Source: CAWHOW01 sp050013795 (GTDB lineage Bacteria; Bacteroidota; Bacteroidia; Bacteroidales; CG2-30-32-10). From it: DNA of 28,716 bases. Of this stretch, positions 7,006 through 15,251 are shown one piece after another. The DNA is taken from contig JBEKEO010000018.1 in assembly GCA_050013795.1 (NCBI GenBank), forward strand, positions 1 to 28,716. The letters are read 5' to 3'. Position numbers and translations under genes: made by a program. The notes beneath the pieces are model-generated. The model was not told the DNA's origin. It worked only from the letters and a program-made list of their open reading frames with translations, and made no database searches. Every line of letters starts with the position of its first letter. Position 1 is the stretch's first letter.

Positions 7006-7182
7006 ATGGGACAAGCAAAAGAAGAATGGTTAAAAAAGCAACATAAAGACCCTGCAAATTGGGTAACTAAAAAATGTCCACAATGTAAAAGAGATTTTAA
7101 GGTTAATTACATTACAAAACCAATGAAAGATGCTGAACTTGGATGGTGTGATGAATGTTATGATCAAATAATTTTGAAATAA
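7006..7182 (+). CDS. 58-residue zinc-ribbon protein
   Basis: A small gene starting at the ATG at 7006 and ending at TAA 7180-7182. The product has CPQC at residues 24-27 and CDEC at 48-51, an exact four-cysteine zinc ribbon separated by 20 residues, and a charged N-terminal helix (AKEEWLKKQHKD). No export signal. It follows the lipoprotein gene by 64 bp and ends 37 bp before a strong terminator, supporting a real transcript end here. It shares its zinc-ribbon character with the first gene of the islet. The function is unknown. Confidence 0.62.
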   Translation: MGQAKEEWLKKQHKDPANWVTKKCPQCKRDFKVNYITKPMKDAELGWCDECYDQIILK

Positions 7183-7219
7183 AGTAAAAATAGTATATTG
7201 AAATCAGTTAAAGAAAAAG

Positions 7220-7250
7220 GGCTTCGCAAAATGCGAAGCCTTTTTTCTTT
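7220..7250 (+). terminator. Intrinsic terminator closing the AT-rich islet
   Basis: GGCTTCGCA (7220-7228), AAA loop, TGCGAAGCC (7232-7240), then TTTTTTCTTT. Perfect 9-bp stem with a T-run. An A-rich stretch on the other side could let it work in both directions. Confidence 0.92.
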
Positions 7251-7252
7251 TA

Positions 7253-7260
7253 TATCTTTG
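7253..7260 (+). promoter_or_regulatory. -7 box for the ABC exporter operon
   Basis: TATCTTTG matches TAnnTTTG and lies 20 bp before the ATPase start. The -33 position falls inside the preceding terminator and has no TTTG. Confidence 0.5.
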
Positions 7261-7280
7261 CCATTAAATAAACAATCAGC

Positions 7281-8207
7281 ATGGATCTTTTTAATGCAGT
7301 AAATGTCAGCAAGCGCTTTGCCAACCATACCGCCCTCGACAAGGTAAGTATTTCGGTACCTCCGCAAAGCATTTTTGGTTTGCTTGGCCCTAATGGTGCA
7401 GGCAAAACCACCCTCATCAGGATAATCAACCAGATTACCGGCCCGGATGAAGGCGAACTCTTCCTTAACGGAGAAAAACTTAAACCTAAAGATGTTGAAC
7501 TGATAGGTTATCTGCCCGAAGAAAGAGGGCTTTATAAAAAGATGAAGGTTGGCGAACAGGCATTATACCTGGCACAGCTTAAAGGATTATCCAAAAGCGT
7601 TGCCATGAAAAAACTGAAATACTGGTTCGAGAGATTCGAACTACAGTCATGGTGGGGTCGCAAGGTAGAAGAACTTTCAAAAGGCATGCAACAGAAAGTG
7701 CAGTTCATTGTTACCATACTGCACGATCCCAAACTCCTCATCTTTGATGAACCCTTCAGCGGCTTCGATCCCATTAATGTAAACCTGCTAAGGGATGAGA
7801 TACTCAACCTTCGCACTAATGGAGCTACTATTATTTTCTCTACACACAATATGGCTTCAGTAGAGGAACTTTGCGACCATATCGCTCTCATCAATAAATC
7901 CAGAAAGATACTGGAAGGCAGTGTGAAAGAGGTTCGCAAACAATTCCGCAGCGATACTTACGAAATAGATATGCTTCATACAAACGGACAGGTACAATTA
8001 GCTTTTGGTAATGATGTTTCACTTGTAGAAGAAAGAAAAGAAGATGAAATCACTCACATCAAAGTAAAGACAACTATTGGCAGGAACGAGCTATTGCAAA
8101 AGATGATACCACTTGGAGAGATACAATCTTTCAAAGAAGTGATACCAAGCATGAATGATATTTTTATTTCACTGGTTCAAAAGGATTCCAAAGAACAATC
8201 AGGTTAA
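7281..8207 (+). CDS. ABC transporter ATP-binding protein, NatA/ABC-2 exporter type
   Basis: This is the ATPase of an ABC-2 type exporter and pairs with the permease at 8358. In 308 residues it has Walker A GPNGAGKT (36-43), the signature LSKGM (132-136), Walker B LLIFDEP (152-158) and the switch histidine in STHN (H189). The Q-loop region reads YLPEERGLY, the form typical of the NatA-like subgroup. After residue 215 a C-terminal beta domain of the DUF4162 kind follows. The ATG at 7281 starts directly on the conserved first strand. Exporters of this subgroup have been linked to sodium or drug efflux, but the substrate cannot be read from sequence. Confidence 0.93.
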   Translation: MDLFNAVNVSKRFANHTALDKVSISVPPQSIFGLLGPNGAGKTTLIRIINQITGPDEGELFLNGEKLKPKDVELIGYLPEERGLYKKMKVGEQALYLAQLKGLSKSVAMKKLKYWFERFELQSWWGRKVEELSKGMQQKVQFIVTILHDPKLLIFDEPFSGFDPINVNLLRDEILNLRTNGATIIFSTHNMASVEELCDHIALINKSRKILEGSVKEVRKQFRSDTYEIDMLHTNGQVQLAFGNDVSLVEERKEDEITHIKVKTTIGRNELLQKMIPLGEIQSFKEVIPSMNDIFISLVQKDSKEQSG

Positions 8208-8210
8208 AAG

Positions 8211-8302
8211 ATCTTTGTGCAACTCTGTGTCAACTTTGAGGAACTCTGTGGAACAGCTATACACAAAGTTTCACAAAGAATCTCAAAGTCTCACAAAGAA
8301 AA
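8211..8302. repeat. Dispersed CTTTGTG-type inverted repeat
   Basis: The left half has CTTTGTG, CTCTGTG, CTTTGAG and CTCTGTG spaced 10-11 bp. The right half carries the same blocks on the other strand (CACAAAG, CACAAAG, CTCAAAG, CACAAAG). Together they form a long imperfect palindrome between the ATPase and permease genes. The right half closely resembles 2519-2550 and 2686-2727. Confidence 0.75.
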
Positions 8303-8357
8303 TATACTTTCAACAAAGGAAAAACTTAATTAGTAAAACAGTGCAACAATAAAAGCA

Positions 8358-9698
8358 ATGAAAAAGATTCCAATTATAATTCGCCGCGAATATTTATCAA
8401 GAGTAAAGAAACGCTCTTTTATCGTAATGACCATCCTTGGCCCCATACTCATGGCAGCCATGATGATAGTCCCTATATTTATCGCACAGATGTCGGACGA
8501 GACCAAGACCATTGCTGTAGCCGATGAAAGCGGGATATTCTATAAACGCTTCCCGGATACCGAGAACATTAAATTCGTTTATCTTAATACAAATATCAAG
8601 GTATTAAAGGATAGTTTCGAGAGGAATAAATTCTATGCTATTCTTTACTTGCCTGCCGAAGTAGTAAGCAAACCTTCCACCGCTACAATGTATTCCGATA
8701 AACTGCCAAGCATTTCGGTAAAATCCTATATAGAAAATGTGTTGAAAAAGGAAATGGAATCCATGAAACTTACATCTTCAGGAGTTGATAAAAATATACT
8801 TGATTCCATTGAAACGAATATCAACTTATCAACTACGCTGCTTAAAGGCAAGGGGCTTGAAGAAAAAAGCAATTCCGAGGTCAGTACCTTTCTCGGACTA
8901 TTTGCAGGTATCATGATATACATGTTCATCTTCTTATTCGGCACACAGGTACTTCGAGGGGTAATAGAAGAAAAAACAAGCAGGATAATTGAAGTGGTCA
9001 TCTCATCAGTAAAACCATTTCAATTAATGATGGGAAAGATAATAGGTATTGCATTGGTCGGTTTGACTCAGTTCCTGCTTTGGATTATATTAACATTCGG
9101 AATTGTTACTATGGTTCAGTCCTCCATGTCCGATACTTTTCATTTCAGCAAGAAAGAGAATATCATGTTTGGTAATAGTAAAATAATGACAAAAGACCAG
9201 GCAGCACAGCTTAATACAGAAAAACAATACAAGAACCAGGAAATGCATGAAATGCTTACATCCATTGGTAATATTGATTTTACCGTTATGATATTCTCCT
9301 TTATTTTTTATTTCCTTTTTGGTTATTTATTATATGCTGCCCTTTTTGCAGCAGTGGGCTCGGCCGTCGACAGCGAAGCGGATACGCAGCAGTTCATGCT
9401 GCCCATTACCATCCCGCTTATTTTCGCTATAGTCATGAGCCAGTTTGTGCTTAATAATCCTGAAGGGCCTATTGCCTTCTGGCTTTCCATCATACCCTTT
9501 ACTTCACCTATCATTATGCTGGTAAGAATTCCTTTTGGTGTTCCGATTTCTCAAATCATTCTTTCAGCAACCCTTCTTGTAGGCGGATTTGTTTTATGCA
9601 CATGGCTTGCAGGGAAAATTTACAGAACGGGTATTTTGATGTATGGTAAGAAAGTCAGCTATAAAGAACTCTGGAAATGGATGACCTATAAAAGCTAA
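8358..9698 (+). CDS. ABC-2 type permease of exporter
   Basis: Membrane subunit for the ATPase upstream. The 446 residues follow the NatB/ABC-2 plan: a cytoplasmic N-terminus (IIRREYLSRVKKRSF), a first membrane helix at about 22-44, a large extracytoplasmic domain (about 45-175), then five further hydrophobic segments from about 178 to the C-terminus, including FLGLFAGIMIYMFIFLFG and FSFIFYFLFGYLLYAALFAA. The motif GVIEEKTSRIIEVVISS before the third helix is typical of this family and contacts the ATPase. It starts at the ATG at 8358. The Ppx gene begins 9 bp after its stop, so the ATPase, permease and ppx may be one transcript. Confidence 0.92.
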   Translation: MKKIPIIIRREYLSRVKKRSFIVMTILGPILMAAMMIVPIFIAQMSDETKTIAVADESGIFYKRFPDTENIKFVYLNTNIKVLKDSFERNKFYAILYLPAEVVSKPSTATMYSDKLPSISVKSYIENVLKKEMESMKLTSSGVDKNILDSIETNINLSTTLLKGKGLEEKSNSEVSTFLGLFAGIMIYMFIFLFGTQVLRGVIEEKTSRIIEVVISSVKPFQLMMGKIIGIALVGLTQFLLWIILTFGIVTMVQSSMSDTFHFSKKENIMFGNSKIMTKDQAAQLNTEKQYKNQEMHEMLTSIGNIDFTVMIFSFIFYFLFGYLLYAALFAAVGSAVDSEADTQQFMLPITIPLIFAIVMSQFVLNNPEGPIAFWLSIIPFTSPIIMLVRIPFGVPISQIILSATLLVGGFVLCTWLAGKIYRTGILMYGKKVSYKELWKWMTYKS

Positions 9699-9707
9699 GC
9701 ACTAACA

Positions 9708-10640
9708 TTGAAAATTGCTATACTTGATCTTGGTACCAATACCTTCAACCTGTTGATAGCAGAAGTTGAAAGTTATAAATCATACAACATCCTATATAAA
9801 GAAGAACTTCCCGTTAAACTTGGAGAAGGAGGTATTACTAAAAAGGTTATTGCTCCGATTCCTTTTCAGCGTGGAATAGATGCATTAAAAAAACATAAGT
9901 CTACAATAAAAACTTATGGAGTAAATATTATCAAAGCCTTTGCCACGTCAGCTATTCGCAGCACAAAGAATGGGAATGATTTCGTAAAAAAAGCTTTTGA
10001 GGAAACCGGAATAACCATACAAGTCATTCCGGGTGAAGAAGAAGCAGGACTTATTTACAAAGGCGTTAAGCTTGCCGGACTACTTGATGATAATGCTTCG
10101 CTGATAATGGATATAGGCGGTGGCAGCACTGAATTCATTATTGCAGATAATAAAAGACTTTTATGGAAACATAGTTTCGATCTTGGTGTGGCCAGACTTA
10201 TGCAAATGCTAAAACCTTCCGACCCGATAACAGCTGTACAAATTAAAGCATTGCAAAATTATTTTGATGAGATACTTACTCCTCTTTTTGATGCTGTTAG
10301 ACAATATCCAGCAACGACGCTCATAGGATGCAGTGGTTCTTTCGAATCATTTGCAAATATGATATTGCATCAACGCAATTTGCAGGATAAACTCTTTGCA
10401 AAGAATTATTGTAACATCGATCTTTATGATTTTTCAAGTCTTTATAAAACACTTATCAATTCCAGTGAAGCGAAGAGATATACTATCAAAGGACTAATTG
10501 CAATGCGTGTGGATACTATAGTCTATGCTTCCATTTTTGTAGATTATATAATAAAGAAAATTAACATTAAACAACTGCGACTTTCGCATTATGCACTCAA
10601 AGAAGGGGTGCTGTATGATATTATTCAGTGTAGTAAATAA
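9708..10640 (+). CDS. Ppx/GppA family phosphatase (exopolyphosphatase-like)
   Basis: Ppx/GppA proteins hydrolyse polyphosphate or pppGpp and have the actin-like ASKHA fold. This 310-residue protein is the short two-domain form without a C-terminal HD domain. It shows the phosphate-1 loop DLGTNTFNLLIAE (7-19), GEEEAGLIYKGV (109-120) containing the catalytic glutamate region, the phosphate-2 loop MDIGGGSTEFII (134-145) and the late loop GCSGSFESFA. The start is the TTG at 9708: the only in-frame upstream codons are three before the stop of the permease gene, and MKIAILDLGTNTF is exactly where the family begins. Whether polyphosphate or (p)ppGpp is the substrate is unclear. Confidence 0.93.
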   Translation: MKIAILDLGTNTFNLLIAEVESYKSYNILYKEELPVKLGEGGITKKVIAPIPFQRGIDALKKHKSTIKTYGVNIIKAFATSAIRSTKNGNDFVKKAFEETGITIQVIPGEEEAGLIYKGVKLAGLLDDNASLIMDIGGGSTEFIIADNKRLLWKHSFDLGVARLMQMLKPSDPITAVQIKALQNYFDEILTPLFDAVRQYPATTLIGCSGSFESFANMILHQRNLQDKLFAKNYCNIDLYDFSSLYKTLINSSEAKRYTIKGLIAMRVDTIVYASIFVDYIIKKINIKQLRLSHYALKEGVLYDIIQCSK

Positions 10641-10657
10641 TACTCAACTTCTTTTTC

Positions 10658-10665
10658 TAACTTTG
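10658..10665 (+). promoter_or_regulatory. -7 box for the NtrC-like regulator
   Basis: TAACTTTG matches TAnnTTTG, 17 bp before the ATG at 10683. No clear -33 TTTG. Confidence 0.4.
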
Positions 10666-10682
10666 TAAAAAATATACCTGCT

Positions 10683-11846
10683 ATGGCAAAAATTCTTGTA
10701 ATTGATGATGAAAAAAGCATCCGCAGCACACTTACCGAGATACTTGAATACGAAAAATATGAAGTGGATGAAGCCCCTGATGGCAGCGCAGGAATAGAAC
10801 TTGTTAAAAAGAACGAGTACGATGTAATTCTTTGCGACATTAAGATGCCCAAGATGGATGGCATTGAAGTGCTCGAACAAATTATGAAACTTTCCGATGT
10901 ACCTGTGGTGATGATCTCAGGTCATGGAAATATTGAAACTGCAGTTGAAGCCATTAAGAAAGGTGCTTTCGATTATATTTCCAAACCACTTGATTTGAAT
11001 CGTCTGTTGATCACTGTCCGCAATGCTATGGATCGTTCACACCTGGTAAATGAGACCAAGGTGCTGAAAAAGAGAGTAAACAAAGCATGGGATATGATAG
11101 GCGAATCGGAACCTATAGTTCACATTAAAGAGTTGATTGAGCGTGTTGCCCCTACTGATGCGCGTGTGCTTATAACGGGCGATAACGGTACAGGGAAAGA
11201 ACTTGTTGCACGCTGGCTGCATGAGAAAAGCAATCGTTCAGCATGTTCTTTTGTTGAAGTGAATTGTGCTGCTATTCCTTCTGAACTGATAGAATCGGAA
11301 TTGTTCGGGCATGAAAAAGGTTCATTTACTTCAGCTATAAAACAGCGTAAAGGTAATTTCGAGCAGGCTAACGGCGGGACATTATTTCTTGATGAAATAG
11401 GCGATATGAGCCTTTCAGCACAATCAAAAGTATTGAGGGCATTGCAGGAGAATAAGATCATGCGGGTGGGCGGAGAAAAAGAAATACCTATAGATGTTAG
11501 AGTTGTTGCTGCCACGAATAAAAATGTCCCTGAAGAAATCAAAAAAGGGAATTTCAGGGAAGACCTTTATCACAGACTGAGCGTAATACTTATTCATGTC
11601 CCATCCCTGAATGAAAGAGCTGAAGATATCCCTCTGCTGGCAAATCATTTTATTGAAGAAGTCTGCCAGTCGCAGGGCAAACCACTGATGACTTTTACAA
11701 AAGACGCTTTTACTGAACTGAAAAAAATAAAATGGACAGGTAATATCCGCGAACTTCGAAATGTGGTTGAACGCCTTGCCATACTATGTGATAAAAATAT
11801 TACGGATAAAGACGTGAAACTGTTTGCACAGCCATTGATGAAATAA
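10683..11846 (+). CDS. NtrC-like response regulator with AAA+ domain
   Basis: A two-domain regulator of 387 residues. The receiver (1-120) has the acidic pair D8/D9, phospho-acceptor D52 (CDIKMPKMDG), S79 and K101. The AAA+ domain (about 138-365) has Walker A GDNGTGKE (166-173), Walker B TLFLDEIGD (233-241), arginine fingers in FREDLYHRL and the sensor II motif GNIRELRN (353-360). The sigma-54-contacting GAFTGA loop is changed to GSFTSA (213-218). The protein ends about 27 residues after sensor II, so the usual Fis-type DNA-binding helix-turn-helix is missing. No partner histidine kinase is adjacent. It could activate from solution or regulate by protein contact. Confidence 0.92.
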   Translation: MAKILVIDDEKSIRSTLTEILEYEKYEVDEAPDGSAGIELVKKNEYDVILCDIKMPKMDGIEVLEQIMKLSDVPVVMISGHGNIETAVEAIKKGAFDYISKPLDLNRLLITVRNAMDRSHLVNETKVLKKRVNKAWDMIGESEPIVHIKELIERVAPTDARVLITGDNGTGKELVARWLHEKSNRSACSFVEVNCAAIPSELIESELFGHEKGSFTSAIKQRKGNFEQANGGTLFLDEIGDMSLSAQSKVLRALQENKIMRVGGEKEIPIDVRVVAATNKNVPEEIKKGNFREDLYHRLSVILIHVPSLNERAEDIPLLANHFIEEVCQSQGKPLMTFTKDAFTELKKIKWTGNIRELRNVVERLAILCDKNITDKDVKLFAQPLMK

Positions 11847-11918
11847 CAAAGCCGCCTTTTTACTTTAATTATTTCACCCCTATTTCTTAATAATAGACAA
11901 TAGAAAAAGATTCTTGTA

Positions 11919-12641
11919 TTATTCTGCTTTATTTATAGTATTGCCGTCTTGCTTGGCAGCAGGAGGATTTCCGTTATTCCCGGATTTATTATTGTTATTT
12001 TGTTCGTTACGGGATTTACGCTGAAAGGAGTTGGTGTTCCTGCGAGAATTATTCTGGTTTTGCTTGGGCGTTATCCTGCGTTTATTGCTGGCAAGGATAT
12101 TCCTGGTATCCGATAACCTTACATCAGCGCCTAATTTAAGTTTGCCCTGCGACATCAGATCAAGATGGTCGGCAATAACCTCATCAGTAACAGAATCGCG
12201 GTTCCAGTTAAGGTAAGATTTTTTTAATTGGTTAGCAATAGTAAGTATCAAGGCATTTTTCTGTTCACCATCTTCCATTTCTATTGCTTTCTTTATAATA
12301 CGCTCTATATTGTTACCATAATGTTTAAAAGCTATGTTATATGTGGGGTAAGCAATCTTTTCGGGCTTATGGTCAATACCTATTTTAACAGGCATGGGAT
12401 ATGGGGCGTCAATATCAAGTTTAAAATCCGACAGGATGAACAGGTGGTCCCATAGCTTATGCTTATGTTCGTAATTATCGCGCATCTGTGGGTTCATTAG
12501 TGTCATCACATTTACTATGGCTTTTGCCATGCGGTTTCTTTTCTCTCGGTCTTCAATGGTGATAGTATAATCAATCATTTTCTTGATATTCCTGCCATAT
12601 TCGGTAATAGGAATAAGTTCGCGTGTTGTATTATATTCCAT
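11919..12641 (-). CDS. DUF4290 family protein
   Basis: A 240-residue protein that I recognise as DUF4290, a family confined to Bacteroidota. The conserved part (about 1-180) is helical and opens with MEYNTTRELIPITEYGRNIK, followed by LMNPQMRDNYEHKHKLWDHL and IDHKPEKIAYPTYNIAFKHYG. From about 190 the tail is disordered and rich in Asn, Gln, Lys and Arg (for example RKSRNEQNNNNKSGNNG), the kind of basic tail seen in RNA-associated proteins. No signal or membrane segment, so cytosolic. The function of the family is not established. It is convergent with the NtrC-like gene, and no hairpin terminator separates them. Confidence 0.87.
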   Translation of the reverse strand: MEYNTTRELIPITEYGRNIKKMIDYTITIEDREKRNRMAKAIVNVMTLMNPQMRDNYEHKHKLWDHLFILSDFKLDIDAPYPMPVKIGIDHKPEKIAYPTYNIAFKHYGNNIERIIKKAIEMEDGEQKNALILTIANQLKKSYLNWNRDSVTDEVIADHLDLMSQGKLKLGADVRLSDTRNILASNKRRITPKQNQNNSRRNTNSFQRKSRNEQNNNNKSGNNGNPPAAKQDGNTINKAE

Positions 12642-12716
12642 GAATGTTATGATTTTGGAAAGATGATATTAAGGTAAATAATAGTAAAATGGATCTTAGT
12701 TCGGTGTATGAGAATG

Positions 12717-12724
12717 CAAATATA
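12717..12724 (-). promoter_or_regulatory. Possible -7 box for the DUF4290 gene
   Basis: The minus strand reads TATATTTG, 76 bp before the start at 12641. No -33 match, so a weak call. Confidence 0.3.
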
Positions 12725-12732
12725 TAAAAATT

Positions 12733-13251
12733 TTAAAAAACCACCCTGATCTCATTTTTCAGGAATTCAAGTGCCGTTCTGGCAACCAGTTTATCACTTA
12801 AAGCCAATTCAAAAATCTTTTGGCTGAGATCGGTAGCTGAAGCTTTATCGGTAAGTCTGGCAGCAGCGGTATTGATAAGTTTCACCATATCTTCTTTCGC
12901 ATTCTTTATCATTTCCCAGGCCTGGGATGAAATGTATACCTGCTGCGAAAGGTTGTGTTCAAATTCTTCACGAATAGCAATAATGAGCTGCGTTTGAAGT
13001 TGCAGTCCGGTTAATTCGGGTTTGTGTATACGCATAACAAGGCTTTCGGGAGAAATACGCTCCAGGAAAAGCACCAGTCTTTCATAAGCCTGTAAACGTA
13101 TGGGTGTTATAATTTTATAACCCGCCATTTTAATATCTGTAGTTCTTTTTTTCTGCTCGTTATCCAGAAAAAGCTTAATAAGGTAGTAAGCAGCGGCAAA
13201 AACTACTAAAGAGGGCAAAATATATTTCAATATTTCTAAGAAATCATTCAT
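12733..13251 (-). CDS. Membrane-anchored conserved hypothetical protein
   Basis: A 172-residue protein with one N-terminal membrane helix (about 8-28, ILPSLVVFAAAYYLIKLFL) and a long cytoplasmic helical domain. Conserved-looking blocks are ITPIRLQAYERLVLFLERISPESLVMR and HNLSQQVYISSQAWEMIKNAKEDMV. I have seen proteins of this form repeatedly in Bacteroidota next to unrelated housekeeping genes, but I know no function. The short N-terminus before the helix and the charged DNEQKKRT after it suggest an N-out, C-in orientation. It is transcribed divergently from the aminotransferase gene. Confidence 0.82.
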   Translation of the reverse strand: MNDFLEILKYILPSLVVFAAAYYLIKLFLDNEQKKRTTDIKMAGYKIITPIRLQAYERLVLFLERISPESLVMRIHKPELTGLQLQTQLIIAIREEFEHNLSQQVYISSQAWEMIKNAKEDMVKLINTAAARLTDKASATDLSQKIFELALSDKLVARTALEFLKNEIRVVF

Positions 13252-13345
13252 AAGTCAATAATTTAAGTTCGTCTATAAAAAAATAATTGTCTTAATATAA
13301 AAGGCAAATATCGTAATTTTATTGTTAGGATATTGTTAAGAAATA

Positions 13346-13378
13346 TTTGTTTTTTCGTTTTAGGTTTGTTTATCTTTG
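13346..13378 (+). promoter_or_regulatory. Promoter of the aminotransferase gene
   Basis: TTTG (13346-13349), a 21-bp spacer and TATCTTTG (13371-13378) match the Bacteroidota -33/-7 pattern closely. The start point would be near 13385, which rules out translation from the TTG at 13333. Confidence 0.75.
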
Positions 13379-13434
13379 CTACAATTCAGTATTTATTAAT
13401 AAGAAAAATGAACGAGCAACATATTGAAACTGAC

Positions 13435-14628
13435 ATGAAAACGATATCCGAAAGAATAAGTAATCTTTCAGAATCAGAAACCCTGGCAATGTCTGGGTTG
13501 TGTAGGAAACTGAAAGCGCAGGGATTGGATGTTATTAATTTAAGCATCGGCGAGCCCGACTTTAGCACTCCATATCATATAAAACAAGCTGCTAAAGATG
13601 CCATAGAAGATAATATTACCTATTATCCTCCTGTTTGTGGTTACCCTGAATTGCGTGAAGCAATAGTTAGAAAATTCAAGAGAGAGAATAATCTTGATTT
13701 CAAACCTGAAAATATCCTTGTTTCAACCGGAGCAAAACAATGTATAGCCAATATTGTGATGAGCTTATGCGATCCCGGTGATGAAGTAATTATTCCTGCT
13801 CCCTATTGGGTTTCCTATAAAGAAATAATCAAATTGGCTGATGCAAAACCTGTCTTTATCACTTCACCTATAGAAAACGACTTTAAAATATCCCCTGAAC
13901 AACTTCAGAATGCAATTACTCCACAGACTAAACTTTTCATTTTTAGTTCACCATGCAACCCTACAGGTTCAGTTTATTCAAAGGACGAATTAAAAGCACT
14001 TGCTGATGTTTTTGCACTTCATGAACAAGTTTATGTTTTATCAGATGAAATTTATGAACATATAAACTTCAACGGTGGGCATGAAACAATAGCTCAGTTT
14101 GAAAATATTAAAGAAAGAGTAATTGTTGTTAATGGTGTTTCAAAGAGTTTTGCTATGACTGGCTGGCGTATTGGCTATATGGCAGCTTCACCCGAAATTA
14201 CCAAAGCCTGCAATAAACTTCAGGGACAGGTAACTTCAGGAGCATGTTCTATTGCTCAGATGGCCGCACTGGCAGCTCTCAACGGCGATTTGTCATCGGT
14301 TAAAACTATGTTACAGGCTTTTCATGAAAGACGCGATCTTATTGTTGGACTATTGAATGATATTCCAGGCATTAAAACCAATGTGCCCCAGGGAGCATTT
14401 TATGTTTTTCCTAATATAACTCACTATTTTGGCAAAACAGATGGAAAAATTACTATAAATACTGCAACTGATCTTACTGATTATATTTTGAATACAGTTT
14501 ATGTAGCCATTGTTCCCGGCAATGCATTCGGCGATCCAAATTGCATACGTTTCTCTTATGCCACTTCAACCAAAATGATTTCGGAAGCATTGCGCAGGGT
14601 AAAAGAAGCCCTTGCCAAGCTTTATTAA
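13435..14628 (+). CDS. PLP-dependent aminotransferase, aspartate aminotransferase-like (class I)
   Basis: Fold-type I aminotransferase of the subgroup that includes thermophilic aspartate aminotransferase; it moves the amino group between aspartate (or an aromatic or other amino acid) and 2-oxoglutarate. With the start at 13435 it has 397 residues, the usual length. Visible landmarks are the N-terminal INLSIGEPDFSTP (35-46), YYPPVCGYPELREAI, SSPCNPTGS (171-179), D204 and Y207 in LSDEIYEH, the PLP lysine K237 in VSKSFAMTGWRIGY, and the substrate arginine in CIRFSYATS. The open frame runs back to a TTG at 13333, but that part overlaps the promoter. An ATG at 13408 adds nine residues and cannot be excluded. 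Confidence 0.93.
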   Translation: MKTISERISNLSESETLAMSGLCRKLKAQGLDVINLSIGEPDFSTPYHIKQAAKDAIEDNITYYPPVCGYPELREAIVRKFKRENNLDFKPENILVSTGAKQCIANIVMSLCDPGDEVIIPAPYWVSYKEIIKLADAKPVFITSPIENDFKISPEQLQNAITPQTKLFIFSSPCNPTGSVYSKDELKALADVFALHEQVYVLSDEIYEHINFNGGHETIAQFENIKERVIVVNGVSKSFAMTGWRIGYMAASPEITKACNKLQGQVTSGACSIAQMAALAALNGDLSSVKTMLQAFHERRDLIVGLLNDIPGIKTNVPQGAFYVFPNITHYFGKTDGKITINTATDLTDYILNTVYVAIVPGNAFGDPNCIRFSYATSTKMISEALRRVKEALAKLY

Positions 14629-14655
14629 TATTATTTTGTAACCTTTTTATTAACT

Positions 14656-14681
14656 ATCCCGTTTAAAAGACGGGATTTTTT
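14656..14681 (+). terminator. Intrinsic terminator after the aminotransferase
   Basis: ATCCCGT (14656-14662) pairs with ACGGGAT (14670-14676) over a 7-nt loop, followed by a T-run. It lies 28 bp after the stop codon. Confidence 0.88.
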
Positions 14682-14712
14682 ATTAATATATTCTGATTTT
14701 GAATATAATATA

Positions 14713-14720
14713 TATCTTTG
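14713..14720 (+). promoter_or_regulatory. -7 box for the Cys-rich membrane protein
   Basis: TATCTTTG matches TAnnTTTG, 38 bp before the ATG at 14758 and just after a terminator. No TTTG at the right -33 distance. Confidence 0.5.
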
Positions 14721-14757
14721 TAATAATATAATTTTCTATAAACTAACAATTTATATC

Positions 14758-15180
14758 ATGAGTACAACATTTATATTAATATACATAATAGCCATAGTGT
14801 CTATTGTGTTGGCAATAGCCGGATTAACCTCTCTTATTTACGGACTGGCTGTAAAAAACAAAAAAGTTACAATAAGGGGAAGCATAATAACTTTCATTGC
14901 TGTATTGATTTTTGTTACAGGGGTATTTTATGGAGCAAGGAAAGTGTATAATTTTGGCATTTACAGATATCAAATCTACAAGAAACATCATCAGGCCGAT
15001 GCTTGCAAATTTGATAAAATGTGCGATACCACCATGATGAAATGCTGCAAGGGCGGTATGAAAGATTCGTGTTGTGCCGGCAAGAAAATGGAATGCTGCA
15101 AGAAAAAAGAAGCATGTGATAAAGATAAAACTAAACCATGCTGCAATAAAGATAAAGAAAGTCCTCAACCTCAGAAATGA
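14758..15180 (+). CDS. Two-helix membrane protein with cysteine-rich tail
   Basis: No family recognised. The 140-residue protein has two membrane helices (about 5-31 and 41-59) joined by a short basic loop (VKNKKVTIR), and both termini lie on the same side of the membrane. From residue 83 the tail is rich in Cys and Lys: eleven cysteines at 83, 89, 96, 97, 105, 106, 113, 114, 120, 128 and 129, including four CC pairs, mixed with Met and Asp. Such a tail suggests binding of soft metals (zinc, copper, cadmium), as in metallothioneins, but this is inference. The gene has its own terminator and -7 box. The next gene encodes a protein with the same two-helix N-terminus. Confidence 0.82.
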   Translation: MSTTFILIYIIAIVSIVLAIAGLTSLIYGLAVKNKKVTIRGSIITFIAVLIFVTGVFYGARKVYNFGIYRYQIYKKHHQADACKFDKMCDTTMMKCCKGGMKDSCCAGKKMECCKKKEACDKDKTKPCCNKDKESPQPQK

Positions 15181-15198
15181 TAATTTACGAAGTATTGC

Positions 15199-15230
15199 AA
15201 TGCCTGGTATTTGATGCCGGGCATTTTTTA
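15199..15230 (+). terminator. Intrinsic terminator after the Cys-rich protein gene
   Basis: AATGCCTGG (15199-15207) and CCGGGCATT (15217-15225) form a 9-bp stem with one G-T pair, followed by a run of T. It lies 18 bp after the stop. Confidence 0.88.
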
Positions 15231-15251
15231 TTTCTTATCGGGCTAATTTTA

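Noticed and set aside
13333..13434. N-terminal membrane extension of the aminotransferase
   Set aside because: The stretch begins at a TTG inside the promoter, before the expected transcription start. The hydrophobic residues come from T-rich promoter DNA, and family members start near 13435.
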